A stretch of DNA of 64,000 nt from Synergistaceae bacterium. Its GTDB lineage: Bacteria > Synergistota > Synergistia > Synergistales > Aminobacteriaceae. The notes under the pieces were generated by a model. The model ran no database searches, was not told the origin of the DNA, and saw only the letters and a list, made by a program, of their open reading frames with translations. Positions 1-8,134 of this stretch are shown piece after piece (positions within the stretch are counted from its first letter, which is position 1; every line of letters begins with the position of its first letter). The stretch is taken from the NCBI GenBank assembly GCA_018436785.1, contig JAHDKR010000004.1, forward strand, positions 30,994 to 94,993, read 5' to 3'. Made by a program: the position numbers and the translations under genes.

Positions 1-162
1 CGGCTGCGTATGGCCGCCGAAGGCATGGCGCGGCTGGGGGGGCCGGGAGCTCTGGACAAGGTTGTGGAGTACGCGGCCTCCAGGATGGGGTGGGACCTTC
101 GCGTCCGCCTGTATGAAACGCTCGCGGGGTGCTGGGGCGCGTTCGACGGAAGACGTCCTTGA
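1..162 (+). CDS. C-terminal end of a truncated gene, possibly lipid-A-disaccharide-synthase related
   Basis: Frame 1 is open from the window edge to a TGA at 160-162, giving the last 53 residues of a protein. The visible tail contains RLGGPGALDK followed by a short helix-like stretch. Tails of this kind (R-L/M-G-x-P-G-A) occur at the C-terminus of LpxB-like and lipid-A-disaccharide-synthase-related proteins, and the next gene is kdsA, so a role in lipid A or LPS synthesis is plausible. The fragment is too short to prove the family; the assignment is an inference from the tail and the neighbours. Confidence 0.4.
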   Translation, partial: RLRMAAEGMARLGGPGALDKVVEYAASRMGWDLRVRLYETLAGCWGAFDGRRP

Positions 163-206
163 CCGCTGTTCGAAATGATTATTGAGAATCAGGAGATGAT
201 GCAGCA

Positions 207-1172
207 GTGAATACTTCCTCATGCGCCTCGGAGCGCATCTCTGTTCCGGAGGGAACGGGTGTTTGTTCGGAGCCGGTTGTCCGCATAGCGGATACCTCGC
301 CCGAGAAACTGTGGGATTTTTCGATAGGGAGAGGAGAACTCACACTCATCGCAGGTCCGTGCTCCCTGGAGACGCCGGAACTGGGACTCGAGATCGCCGA
401 GACGGTGCGGGACATCTGCGCGTCCCTCGGGGTGCGCTATATCTTCAAGGCCTCTTTCGACAAGGCGAACCGCACCTCCCTGTCCGGTTTCCGCGGTCCG
501 GGGCTCGACGCCGGGCTCGAACAGCTCGCGGAGATACGCCGCAAGGCGTCGGTTCCGGTGCTCACGGATATTCACGAATCGTGGCAGGCCGAGCCCGCGG
601 CGCGCGCCGTCGACGTCCTGCAGATTCCGGCGTTTCTCTGCCGCCAGACAGACCTCCTGCTCGCCGCTGCCGGAACCGGGAAGCCGCTCAACGTCAAGAA
701 GGCGCAGTTTTTGGCGCCGGGCGACATGAAGCACGTGGTGGAGAAGTGCCGCAGCGGAGGCTGCTCCGGCCTGATGCTCTGCGAACGCGGCACCTTTATG
801 GGGTACGGCCAGCTCGTGGTCGATATGCGCTCCCTGCCCCTCATGCGCGCGCTTGGATGCCCTGTCGTCTTCGACGCCACGCACAGCGTCCAGATGCCCG
901 GCGCCGCGGGCGGCGCGAGCGGGGGCGACAGACGTTTTGTCCTCCCTCTTGCCCGGAGCGCCGTGGCTGCCGGTATCGACGCGCTCTTTCTGGAGACGCA
1001 CCCCCGCCCCGAGAAGGCGAAGAGCGACGGTCCGAACCTCGTCCCCCTGGGGAAGATGCGCTTTCTCCTTGAACAGCTCGCCGAACTGCACGCCTTTGTT
1101 CGCGAACGATTCGGCCGTCTCTCCCTGGAGTGGGCGGACGAACACGCAGCCGAAAACAAAGGGGGACGCTGA
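207..1172 (+). CDS. kdsA: 3-deoxy-8-phosphooctulonate (Kdo-8-P) synthase
   Basis: Condenses phosphoenolpyruvate with arabinose-5-phosphate to form Kdo-8-phosphate, the committed step to the Kdo of the LPS inner core. The 321-aa product has the DAHP/KDOPS barrel signatures IAGPCSLE (about residue 48), FKASFDKANR, DATHSVQ and KSDGPN. Cys52, His226, Glu263 and Asp274 sit where metal-dependent KdsA enzymes keep their metal ligands, so this looks like the metallo class rather than the Asn-type E. coli enzyme. It is about 40 residues longer than usual, all at the N-terminus. GTG start at 207 is supported by AGGAG at 191-195. It ends one base before the ATG of kdsD, indicating an operon. Confidence 0.95.
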   Translation: MNTSSCASERISVPEGTGVCSEPVVRIADTSPEKLWDFSIGRGELTLIAGPCSLETPELGLEIAETVRDICASLGVRYIFKASFDKANRTSLSGFRGPGLDAGLEQLAEIRRKASVPVLTDIHESWQAEPAARAVDVLQIPAFLCRQTDLLLAAAGTGKPLNVKKAQFLAPGDMKHVVEKCRSGGCSGLMLCERGTFMGYGQLVVDMRSLPLMRALGCPVVFDATHSVQMPGAAGGASGGDRRFVLPLARSAVAAGIDALFLETHPRPEKAKSDGPNLVPLGKMRFLLEQLAELHAFVRERFGRLSLEWADEHAAENKGGR

Positions 1173-1173
1173 G

Positions 1174-2229
1174 ATGTTCTGCCTTCCGTGGGAGCGCGAG
1201 GGACGATGTCTCTCCGACGTTGAACTCCTGGAAACGGGGAGGGGAATTCTGCACGCCGAGGCGGCCGAGATAGAAAGGGCCGCGCAGCGAACGGACATGG
1301 AGCTGGTGAAGGCCGCGCGTATCGTACACTCCTGTACCGGCAGGCTCGTGGTAGTGGGCATGGGCAAGTCGGGGATCATCGGGAGGAAGATAGCGGCGAC
1401 GCTCGCCTCCCTGGGTACTCCCTCCTTCTTCCTCCACGCCGCCGAAGGATCGCATGGCGATCTCGGCATGGTCTGCCGCGACGACGCGGCGCTCTTCATC
1501 AGCAACAGCGGAACCACGGCGGAGGTCGTCTCGCTGCTCCCGCACTTCAAACGCCTCGGCGCGCCGATCATCGCCATCACCGGAGGACTGAACTCCCCTC
1601 TGGCGAAAAACGCCGACGCCGTGCTCGACTCCTCGGTGCGTTCCGAGGCTGGCATCACCGCGTGCGCGACGCCCCTCGAACCGGGAGAACGCGATCAGGA
1701 CGCGCTCAACCTCGCCCCCTTGTGCAGCACGACGTTGCAGCTCGCACTCGGCGACGCGCTCGCAGGGATGGTGACGGAGCTTCGGGGCCTCCGGCCGGAG
1801 GACTTCGCCCTCTTCCATCCGGGGGGGGCCCTGGGCCGCAGGTTGCTCACCAGAGTGGGCGACGTCATGGGGACGGGGGAGAAACTGCCGCTTGTCGGCA
1901 TGAACGTCTCGGTGAGCGACGCGCTCTTCGAGATGACGAGCAAAGGGTACGGCGCGACGGTCATCGTCGACGAACAGGGCGAGATCGCGGGCGTCTTCAC
2001 CGACGGCGACCTGCGGCGGCTCATCGGTTCAAGAGGCGTGGAGTGTCTCTCGCTGGAAGTGGGGAGCGTCATGACCAGAAATCCGCTGATTATCCAGCCG
2101 GACAAGCTGGCCGTCGAAGCGGTGCGCGTGATGGAGCGGCGGGAGATCTCCGCGATCATCGTAGTGGAGGGAAAGCGCCCCGTCGGCATTCTGCATCTTC
2201 ACGAACTGCTTCAGGCGGGGGTGGCCTGA
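1174..2229 (+). CDS. kdsD: D-arabinose-5-phosphate isomerase (SIS + two CBS domains)
   Basis: Isomerises ribulose-5-phosphate to arabinose-5-phosphate, the substrate of the KdsA encoded just upstream. The 351-aa protein has an N-terminal SIS domain (VVGMGKSGIIGRK, then SNSGTTAEV, and LALGDALA) and two C-terminal CBS repeats (around GVFTDGDLRR and PVGILHLHELL). HPGGALGRRLL links the domains, as in the KpsF/KdsD/GutQ family. The ATG at 1174 gives normal family length; the reading frame stays open further upstream but inside kdsA. The kpsF paralogue of capsule clusters cannot be told apart by sequence; the Kdo context favours kdsD. Confidence 0.93.
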   Translation: MFCLPWEREGRCLSDVELLETGRGILHAEAAEIERAAQRTDMELVKAARIVHSCTGRLVVVGMGKSGIIGRKIAATLASLGTPSFFLHAAEGSHGDLGMVCRDDAALFISNSGTTAEVVSLLPHFKRLGAPIIAITGGLNSPLAKNADAVLDSSVRSEAGITACATPLEPGERDQDALNLAPLCSTTLQLALGDALAGMVTELRGLRPEDFALFHPGGALGRRLLTRVGDVMGTGEKLPLVGMNVSVSDALFEMTSKGYGATVIVDEQGEIAGVFTDGDLRRLIGSRGVECLSLEVGSVMTRNPLIIQPDKLAVEAVRVMERREISAIIVVEGKRPVGILHLHELLQAGVA

Positions 2230-2230
2230 G

Positions 2231-3571
2231 CTGGGTACGGACTCGCTCACCCGGAGAGCGGGAAAAGGGTTCTACAGAGTCTGTACCTCCGCAGCCTACC
2301 CTCTCCTGCTCCCGTGGCTTCTCAGGAAGTACACGGAGGGGCTGGACGAGCGCAGAGGCGTCTATCCGGAGGAGAAACGTCAGGCGTTCTCCGGAGGCCT
2401 GCTCTGGATTCACGCAGTCTCGGTGGGGGAGGCCCAGTCCGCATGGCCTCTGTTGGACGCGTTGCGCCCCGCAGGAGGGGAGAAGAATCTCTTCCCCGTC
2501 CTCCTCTCCACGACGACGACGACCGGCAAGGAGATGGCCTTCCGCCTTGCGGACGGTCTTTTCGAGCGGCATATCTACTATCCGTGGGATATCCCGCGCA
2601 TCGTGAACCGCGCCCTCGACGCGATCAGGCCGAGGGGGTACGCGACCATGGAGACCGAGATCTGGCCGAACATGCTCTTTTCGCTCGCCCGCAGAGGCGT
2701 CCCGGCGTTTCTCGTAAACGGCCGCTTTTCGGAGCGTACCGCACGCACCATGCGGAAGCATCCATCTTTCTGGAGAATGGTGTATGATTGTTTCACGCTG
2801 CTCCTCGTCCGTTCGGAGACCGACAAAGAGATGCTTCTTTCACTCGGCGTTCCCGCAGAGAGGGTTCGTGTCACCGGAGACTGCAAGGTGGATGCGCTCT
2901 TGCTTCGCAGGAGAAATGCATGTCTCGGGCCTCTCGAAGCTCTTTTCGGCGTTCGGGATCTTGCGCACGACGACGCGAAGAGACACTCGGAGCGTGATCC
3001 GCTCTTTCTCGCCGGAAGCACCCATGAAGGCGAGGAGGCGATCGTGCTCGACGCCTTTATGCACGTTCGGCGCGTCTTTCCCTCTGCACGCCTGGTGATT
3101 GCGCCGAGACATCCGGAGCGGGCGGACGGCGTGCGCGCACTGGCTTCGGAGGTTGCGCCGAGCGCTTTGCTTTCGGATGTGGAGCGGCAGACGGCATCCT
3201 CAAGACCTGATATCGTGGTGGTGGACCGTATCGGCGTGCTCTTCGACCTGTACGGCGTCGTGGACGCCGCGTTCATCGGCGGAAGCCTTGTGGACAAGGG
3301 CGGACAGAACATCCTCGAACCGGCGGCCTTCGGGACGCCGCTCTCCCACGGGCCCTACATGAGGGATTTCGTCGAGGCGGCGAAGGATCTGGGAGCTCTG
3401 GGTATAGCAACCCGTGTCGGGGACGCCTCGGAGATTGCCGCGCACTGGGAAGCAAGTATGAAACCGGAGCGCCGGGCAGCAGTCCGTGAGAGTGCGGAGC
3501 GTTACTTCCGCGCTTCCGGAGGAGCTGCCCGGCTCTCGGCAGACGAGATAAACGGAGTGATACTGCGATGA
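2231..3571 (+). CDS. waaA: 3-deoxy-D-manno-octulosonic acid (Kdo) transferase
   Basis: Transfers Kdo from CMP-Kdo to the lipid A precursor at the inner membrane. The signature WIHAVSVGEAQSAWPL, ETEIWPNML and VNGRFSERT, then the GT-B C-terminal half with AGSTHEGEE and the Kdo-transferase-specific GGQNILEPAAFG are all present. A GTG at 2423 lies inside the conserved HAVSVGE block and is therefore too late. Upstream, homologous sequence (SAAYPLLLPWLL) continues back to a CTG at 2231, two bases after the kdsD stop and behind a GGGGGTGG; no ATG, GTG or TTG is available in frame. I therefore give the CTG as the probable start (446 aa). It overlaps the next gene by ATGA. Confidence 0.9.
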   Translation: MGTDSLTRRAGKGFYRVCTSAAYPLLLPWLLRKYTEGLDERRGVYPEEKRQAFSGGLLWIHAVSVGEAQSAWPLLDALRPAGGEKNLFPVLLSTTTTTGKEMAFRLADGLFERHIYYPWDIPRIVNRALDAIRPRGYATMETEIWPNMLFSLARRGVPAFLVNGRFSERTARTMRKHPSFWRMVYDCFTLLLVRSETDKEMLLSLGVPAERVRVTGDCKVDALLLRRRNACLGPLEALFGVRDLAHDDAKRHSERDPLFLAGSTHEGEEAIVLDAFMHVRRVFPSARLVIAPRHPERADGVRALASEVAPSALLSDVERQTASSRPDIVVVDRIGVLFDLYGVVDAAFIGGSLVDKGGQNILEPAAFGTPLSHGPYMRDFVEAAKDLGALGIATRVGDASEIAAHWEASMKPERRAAVRESAERYFRASGGAARLSADEINGVILR

Positions 3572-4815
3572 CAATGAACGAACAGCTTCTGAAGGAGTTT
3601 TACAGCGGACTTGACGACCGCTCCAAGGAGAGCCTCGACGCGGCGACGGAAAAGATCGTCGAGGCGAAGCGGCGCGGCGGAAAGGTCGTCGTGGCGACGG
3701 GCAGCGGCCCGAACATCCACGAAGGGGTAACGACGCTCATCGCCGAACTGATGGAGAAGGGGCTCGTCGACGGCGTGACCACGAGTTCTGCGGTCGTCGG
3801 CCACGAGATGGGCGGCGCGCTCGACCTTGTGAAGATGTGCAGCGCCTCGGCCCTCGGGTTCGAGGAGCGTTTCATGCCCCGCGGCGACGTCTTTGAATTC
3901 ACGCAGCTCGACGAGGAGCGGATGAACGCGCTTCGCGCCGAGATGGTTCTCGACGAGGAGCTGCTGGCGGAGGGGGAGCGCGCCGAGGGACGCCTCGTGA
4001 TCAAGGCGGCGGGGAACATGGCATACCCCATGGGGCTGCGGAACGAGAACCTTGCCGGAGAAATTCTGGTGCTCTGCAAGGCGCTGGGACTTCCCTTCGA
4101 GACCGTCGCGGGGTGGGGCGCCGACCGGCGGACCATGCTCGGCGCAGGGGCGGCTTTGGGCCTTCCCGTACTTGTGAGCATCCCGCAGATGGTCGGAAGC
4201 GGCCACATCGGCATGGCCATCGGGGACAGCATCTCGGTCTTCGAGCGTTCCCGCCGCATCGCGGCGATGCTCGAATCCGCGGACGTCATCATTGAATCGG
4301 CGGTCGCCCTCACGCAGGAGATTCACGACGGTCCCTTCGAGTGCTACACCGGCCACGGCATCTGGTCGTGGTGGAAAGGGCTCCCCGTCTACTCTTTGCG
4401 CGACAAGACGCTCATCCGTATCGACCTCGACGAGAACCTCCGTAAGGCGCGCGACCTGGAGACGGGCGGCTCGCTGATACAGGAGGCGATCAACCAGGGG
4501 TTGCCAAAGACGAAGATCTCCAAGATTCCTTTCAGGATGGAGATGTCCGCCTTCGCGCGCCACGAGGGGAGCATCCCCGTCATCGGCGACATCGGGCAGG
4601 TCTGGCCGGTCCTCGCGTGGAAAGTTGCGGGCGCTCTCGGCATCTCGCTCGATTTCATGAGCTATGCCCAGCACACCACGGAGGGGAAGGCGATGCGCGA
4701 ATGGATCGTACGGGAAGTGCAGCCCGTCGACCGGGAGAAGATTCTTGCCCGCGCGCGGAAGTGCGGCATTTCCGCCGCGCCGTTCGGGAACGTGGAGACT
4801 GTCGCCAAGCCATGA
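3568..4815 (+). CDS. conserved protein of unknown function in the Kdo cluster
   Basis: A 415-aa soluble protein with no signal peptide or membrane segment. I do not recognise a named family. It has Rossmann-like nucleotide-binding patterns: KVVVATGSGPNIHEGVTTL near residue 39, TSSAVVGHEMGG, VIKAAGNMAYPMG, and ETVAGWGADRRTML near the middle, then CYTGHGIWSWW and a FMSYAQHTTEGKAM block. The first block faintly resembles the C-terminal NAD-binding part of the LOR/SDH-type ornithine cyclodeaminase (TIGR00300) proteins, which is only a guess. It has no HAD motifs, so it is not an obvious KdsC phosphatase. ATGA overlaps on both sides place it in translational coupling between waaA and kdsB, implying an LPS-related job. 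Confidence 0.85.
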   Translation: MTMNEQLLKEFYSGLDDRSKESLDAATEKIVEAKRRGGKVVVATGSGPNIHEGVTTLIAELMEKGLVDGVTTSSAVVGHEMGGALDLVKMCSASALGFEERFMPRGDVFEFTQLDEERMNALRAEMVLDEELLAEGERAEGRLVIKAAGNMAYPMGLRNENLAGEILVLCKALGLPFETVAGWGADRRTMLGAGAALGLPVLVSIPQMVGSGHIGMAIGDSISVFERSRRIAAMLESADVIIESAVALTQEIHDGPFECYTGHGIWSWWKGLPVYSLRDKTLIRIDLDENLRKARDLETGGSLIQEAINQGLPKTKISKIPFRMEMSAFARHEGSIPVIGDIGQVWPVLAWKVAGALGISLDFMSYAQHTTEGKAMREWIVREVQPVDREKILARARKCGISAAPFGNVETVAKP

Positions 4816-5693
4816 ACATTCTCGGCGTGATCCCCGCCCGCTACGCCTCGACGCGCCTTCCCGGCAAACCGCTGGCGGATATATGCGGGAAGACGCTCAT
4901 CCGGAGAGTCTACGAACGCGCCGCGCTTTCGCCGCTGCTCGACCGTCTTGTCGTGGCCACAGACGACGAACGGATCCTCGAAGAGGTCCGCTCGTTCGGC
5001 GGGGAGGCCGTGCTCACCTCGTCCGACCACCCCAACGGGACATGCCGGGTCGCCGAGGCGGCGGAGAAGTACGAGGGCGATATCGTACTGAACATCCAGG
5101 GGGACGAGCCGCTGCTCGATCCGCTTATGGTGGATGAAGTCGCGCAAGCGCTTCTGGACGACGATTCGGCGCTCTCCTCGACGCTCTGCGTTCCTATAAC
5201 GGAACGCTCGATGCTGGACGATCCATCCGTAGTGAAGGTGGTGCGGGATCTTCGCGGATTCGCGCTCTACTTCAGCAGGTATCCCATCCCGTATATTCGT
5301 TCGGACGCGGACGCCGTGACGGTGTACGAACATATCGGCATCTACGGCTTCCGGCGGGACTTTTTAAACATCTACGTCTCCCTCCCTCCGACGCCGCTCT
5401 CGTTGGCCGAGTCTTTGGAGCAGCTCAAAATCATGGAGCACGGCTATTCCATGAAGGTTTCGGTCTCCGGGGCGGAGCGAAAGGGTACAAGCGTGGATAC
5501 GCCGGAGGACCTTGAGGCCGTCCGCCGTACCGTGTGCTCGAACGAAGTGAAGAGTATCTTGTGCTCGAACGAAGTGAAGAGTACCGTGTGCTCGAACGAA
5601 GTGAAGAGTACCGTGTGCTCGAACGAAGTGAAGAGTACCGTGTGCTCGAACGAAGCGAAAGGCCCCGCGCGGCCGGCCGTGAAAGGAGTCTAG
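4812..5693 (+). CDS. kdsB: CMP-Kdo synthetase with a repetitive C-terminal tail
   Basis: Activates Kdo with CTP to CMP-Kdo, the donor used by WaaA. The core has GVIPARYASTRLPGKPL at the N-terminus, ATDDERI, SGTCR-type block HPNGTCRVAEA, NIQGDEPLL, the YFSRYPIPY segment, and HIGIYGFRRD, and it finishes at the usual VDTPEDLEAV near residue 235-240. After this the frame continues for about 50 residues through five 9-residue units (consensus SNEVKSTVC) encoded by a 27-bp tandem repeat, and ends GPARPAVKGV, giving 293 aa against about 250 normally. The tail is unlikely to be needed for catalysis. The start ATG overlaps the preceding stop (ATGA). Confidence 0.94.
   Translation: MNILGVIPARYASTRLPGKPLADICGKTLIRRVYERAALSPLLDRLVVATDDERILEEVRSFGGEAVLTSSDHPNGTCRVAEAAEKYEGDIVLNIQGDEPLLDPLMVDEVAQALLDDDSALSSTLCVPITERSMLDDPSVVKVVRDLRGFALYFSRYPIPYIRSDADAVTVYEHIGIYGFRRDFLNIYVSLPPTPLSLAESLEQLKIMEHGYSMKVSVSGAERKGTSVDTPEDLEAVRRTVCSNEVKSILCSNEVKSTVCSNEVKSTVCSNEVKSTVCSNEAKGPARPAVKGV
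5529..5663 (+). repeat. 27-bp tandem repeat, five units, inside the 3' end of kdsB
   Basis: Units begin at 5529, 5556, 5583, 5610 and 5637. Units 1, 3 and 4 are identical; unit 2 differs only at its first bases (ATCTT for ACCGT) and unit 5 diverges at its 3' end. The core of each is GTGCTCGAACGAAGTGAAGA. Unit length is a multiple of three, so copy-number change would keep the kdsB frame. No spacers separate the units, so this is not CRISPR. Confidence 0.95.
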
Positions 5694-5697
5694 CGTC

Positions 5698-6963
5698 ATG
5701 TCCCCCGGCGAAGCAAAGGAAGCGTTTTCCCACGATACCCAGGATGTCCCGCAGCAGCGCCCGGCGCATGGGCGGGCGTCCGGGCCTCTGCTCGTCTTCA
5801 TTCTGAGCGACTTGATACGCGGACACCTCTCGCAGAGCCGGGGTATCGCAGGATGGCTCTCACGCTTCACCGGCGCCGACATCGTCGAGATCGACGTTCC
5901 GAGGATCACCGGAAAACGGCGGGTGGAGCTGCTCAAGGTGAAGGGGCGCCGTCTGCCGAAGATGAACTCGTGCGATATCCTCGTCTGGCTCGACGAGACG
6001 GGAGGCTCCGTGCTCTTCGACACGATGAAAAACGAACTCGCCGCCCGCAAGCTCACCGGCAAGGACGCGCTCTTCCTTGCTGCGGGAGGGAGCGCGGCGC
6101 CGTTTGCCCTCGCGCTCGCGAAGATGACGCGGGGCAAGTCGTGCGTTCTGATGACCCCCTCGGCGCTCGGTACGGCGCCCTTCGATTTCGCGGTGGTGCC
6201 CGCACACGACCGCCCGCGGTTCACGCCCAACTTGCTGGCGACCCTGGGAGCGCCCAATGCGATCTTTCCCGACGAACTGGAGCGGAAAGGGTGGGAACTT
6301 GCGGAGCTCTACCCTCCCGTGGAGAGCGCTGAGCAGCGATGGGGTCTCCTCGTCGGAGGGGACGACGCCAACTACGCCGTCACGGCGGACTGGGTGCGGC
6401 GCGTGATCTCCCCGATTCTCTCGGCCGCAGGAAAAGAAGGCGCGGATCTTTACATCACTACGTCGCGGCGGACCGCCCCCGAGGCGGAAGAAGCGCTGAC
6501 GCGGCTTGCTGCCGGACGCTCGCACGTACGCATGCTTCTTCTCGCGTCGCGGGACGAGTTCAACCCGGTCGCCGGAATGCTCGGGCTCTGCTCGCGACTC
6601 TTCGTCACCGAGGATTCCGTCTCGATGGTCTCCGAGGCTATCACCGCCGGGAGAGAGGTCTTTCTTCTGCGGACCGACAGGAAGGGGAAGCTCCGCGTCG
6701 CGTTGCAGGATCTCACGGCGTGGCTCGTGCGAAGGAAACTGCTGCCGCCGGGGTTGCTCTGGGGAAAACCGCGTTTCGACGCCCTCTTCGACGTCCTGGA
6801 ACGCCGTGGATTTCTGAAGGAGATGCAGCCTCGCGCGTTGCGGCGCTCATCCGCAGGGGGCGCGTCGCTCCACGCCGACGGCCCCGTTCTCAACGAGGCG
6901 CGGCGGGCGGCGGAGTGGATCGTCGAACGGTGGGGAGAATCGGGAAAAGACAACGGAAAATAA
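5698..6963 (+). CDS. ELM1/GtrOC1-type (DUF1022) glycosyltransferase-like protein
   Basis: A 421-aa protein of the mitochondrial-fission-ELM1 family (COG3660), GT-B-like proteins often found in bacterial LPS loci. Diagnostic blocks are the N-terminal SDLIRGHLSQSRGIA, LLVGGDDANY near residue 220, ITTSRRTAPEAEEAL, DEFNPVAGMLGLC and the nucleotide-sugar-site-like VTEDSVSMVSEAITAGREV. The first 28 residues are a non-conserved leader. ATG 5698 is preceded by AAAGGAG at 5682-5688. It follows kdsB by 4 bp and so belongs to the Kdo operon. No acceptor or donor can be assigned; a role in core LPS decoration is inferred. Confidence 0.85.
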   Translation: MSPGEAKEAFSHDTQDVPQQRPAHGRASGPLLVFILSDLIRGHLSQSRGIAGWLSRFTGADIVEIDVPRITGKRRVELLKVKGRRLPKMNSCDILVWLDETGGSVLFDTMKNELAARKLTGKDALFLAAGGSAAPFALALAKMTRGKSCVLMTPSALGTAPFDFAVVPAHDRPRFTPNLLATLGAPNAIFPDELERKGWELAELYPPVESAEQRWGLLVGGDDANYAVTADWVRRVISPILSAAGKEGADLYITTSRRTAPEAEEALTRLAAGRSHVRMLLLASRDEFNPVAGMLGLCSRLFVTEDSVSMVSEAITAGREVFLLRTDRKGKLRVALQDLTAWLVRRKLLPPGLLWGKPRFDALFDVLERRGFLKEMQPRALRRSSAGGASLHADGPVLNEARRAAEWIVERWGESGKDNGK

Positions 6964-7006
6964 ACGCGCGGCGCCTTCGCGCCGATAGAAGGAGCTCCTT
7001 TCTCGG

Positions 7007-8086
7007 ATGAACATACTTTTTTGCTCGGACGCCATGATCGTCGACGGCGTCACGTCGTTTGTGTTTCACCTTGCTTCCGCTCTCAGTGAAGGAGGGCATC
7101 GGGTCGCCGTCCTCGGACGGTGGGGCGGCAAGGGATTTCAATCCCGCCTTCGCGCTTTCGGCGTCGAGGTGATCTCCGTTCCCTCCCCGACGGTCGGAAA
7201 CTTCTGGTTCGACAGGAAGGCGCGGGAGTTCGCGCCGGACGTCCTGGTCACCGATTCCAGGCGATCCTTCCCCCTTGCGGTGCGACTCAAACGAGCGACG
7301 GGGGCGAAAATTTTCACCTTCTTTCTGGACAACCTGGAAAAAACGGACAAGAAGGGGCGCGACGTCGATTCGCTGGTACGCTGGAGCGACGCGTGGCTCT
7401 CCGCCGAGCCGCCGCTTCTGGAGAAGCTGGAGGAGATACCGACGCCGTTCCCAAAATTTCTCTTCCAGCGTCCTCTCACCGGTTTGCTTACCCCGACGCC
7501 GATTCTTCCTCGCGACCCGTTCAGGATTCTCTGCTTCGGCAGGATCAGCGGGTACAAGTCGGCCGGGCCCTTGAAGCTGCTGCAGGAGGCGCCGATGCTG
7601 AAAAAGAGCATCCCGTCGCTCGAGATCGCCTTCGTCGGCGGTGGGTGGAGGACGTGGAAGTTCCGCTTGATGGCTGCGAAGGCCAACGCTGCGGCAGGAG
7701 AGCGGTACCTTCGGATCATCGGGACGCAGACCGATCCTCGGCGCTGGTTCGAATGGGCGACGCTCGTCTGCGCCGGGTCCACGTCGGCGGTCGAAGCAGT
7801 GCTGGCGCATCGCCCGACCGTGGTCTTCTCCGGATACTGGATAGGATTGCTCACGCCGGAAACGCTCGACGAAGCGTTTGCGTCCTACTTCGGGGAGCGG
7901 AGCGGTCCGTACTATGTCCGTCGGTATTTGGAACTGATTCCTGCGGAAATACTGAGGGTCTACGATGAGTGGGAGAGCGAGAGGATCGAAAACTATGTCG
8001 CCGCGGCGCGCACCGCGGTGGAGCCCCGTTTCGGACGGGAGGGCGCGGCCGTGGAATTTGAACGAATTTTCCGGAGTATTGCCTGA
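7007..8086 (+). CDS. glycosyltransferase, GT-B fold
   Basis: A 359-aa cytoplasmic glycosyltransferase. The N-terminal half has DGVTSFVFHLASALSEGGH, the usual GT4-type opening, followed by a PDVLVTDSRR block. The C-terminal half has ILCFGRISGYKSAGP and IAFVGGGW strands, then CAGSTSAVEAVLAHRPTVV where the nucleotide-sugar-binding E normally sits in an S-x-x-E-A context. The standard E-x7-E motif is only partly kept. RBS GAAGGAG lies about 15 bp upstream of the ATG. It begins a run of three transferase genes; donor and acceptor cannot be read from sequence. Confidence 0.8.
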   Translation: MNILFCSDAMIVDGVTSFVFHLASALSEGGHRVAVLGRWGGKGFQSRLRAFGVEVISVPSPTVGNFWFDRKAREFAPDVLVTDSRRSFPLAVRLKRATGAKIFTFFLDNLEKTDKKGRDVDSLVRWSDAWLSAEPPLLEKLEEIPTPFPKFLFQRPLTGLLTPTPILPRDPFRILCFGRISGYKSAGPLKLLQEAPMLKKSIPSLEIAFVGGGWRTWKFRLMAAKANAAAGERYLRIIGTQTDPRRWFEWATLVCAGSTSAVEAVLAHRPTVVFSGYWIGLLTPETLDEAFASYFGERSGPYYVRRYLELIPAEILRVYDEWESERIENYVAAARTAVEPRFGREGAAVEFERIFRSIA

Positions 8087-8134
8087 TTTTGCGTTCTCGA
8101 ACGCGTTCTGCGAGGGAGGTGAACGGTTATCGGA

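Noticed and set aside
219..1658. Long antisense open frames over kdsA and kdsD
   Set aside because: They are GC-rich shadows of well supported genes with no RBS or family motif, and translate to Arg/Pro-rich low-complexity sequence.
5529..5663. Possible CRISPR array in kdsB
   Set aside because: The units are directly adjacent with no spacers, and they are in-frame coding repeats.
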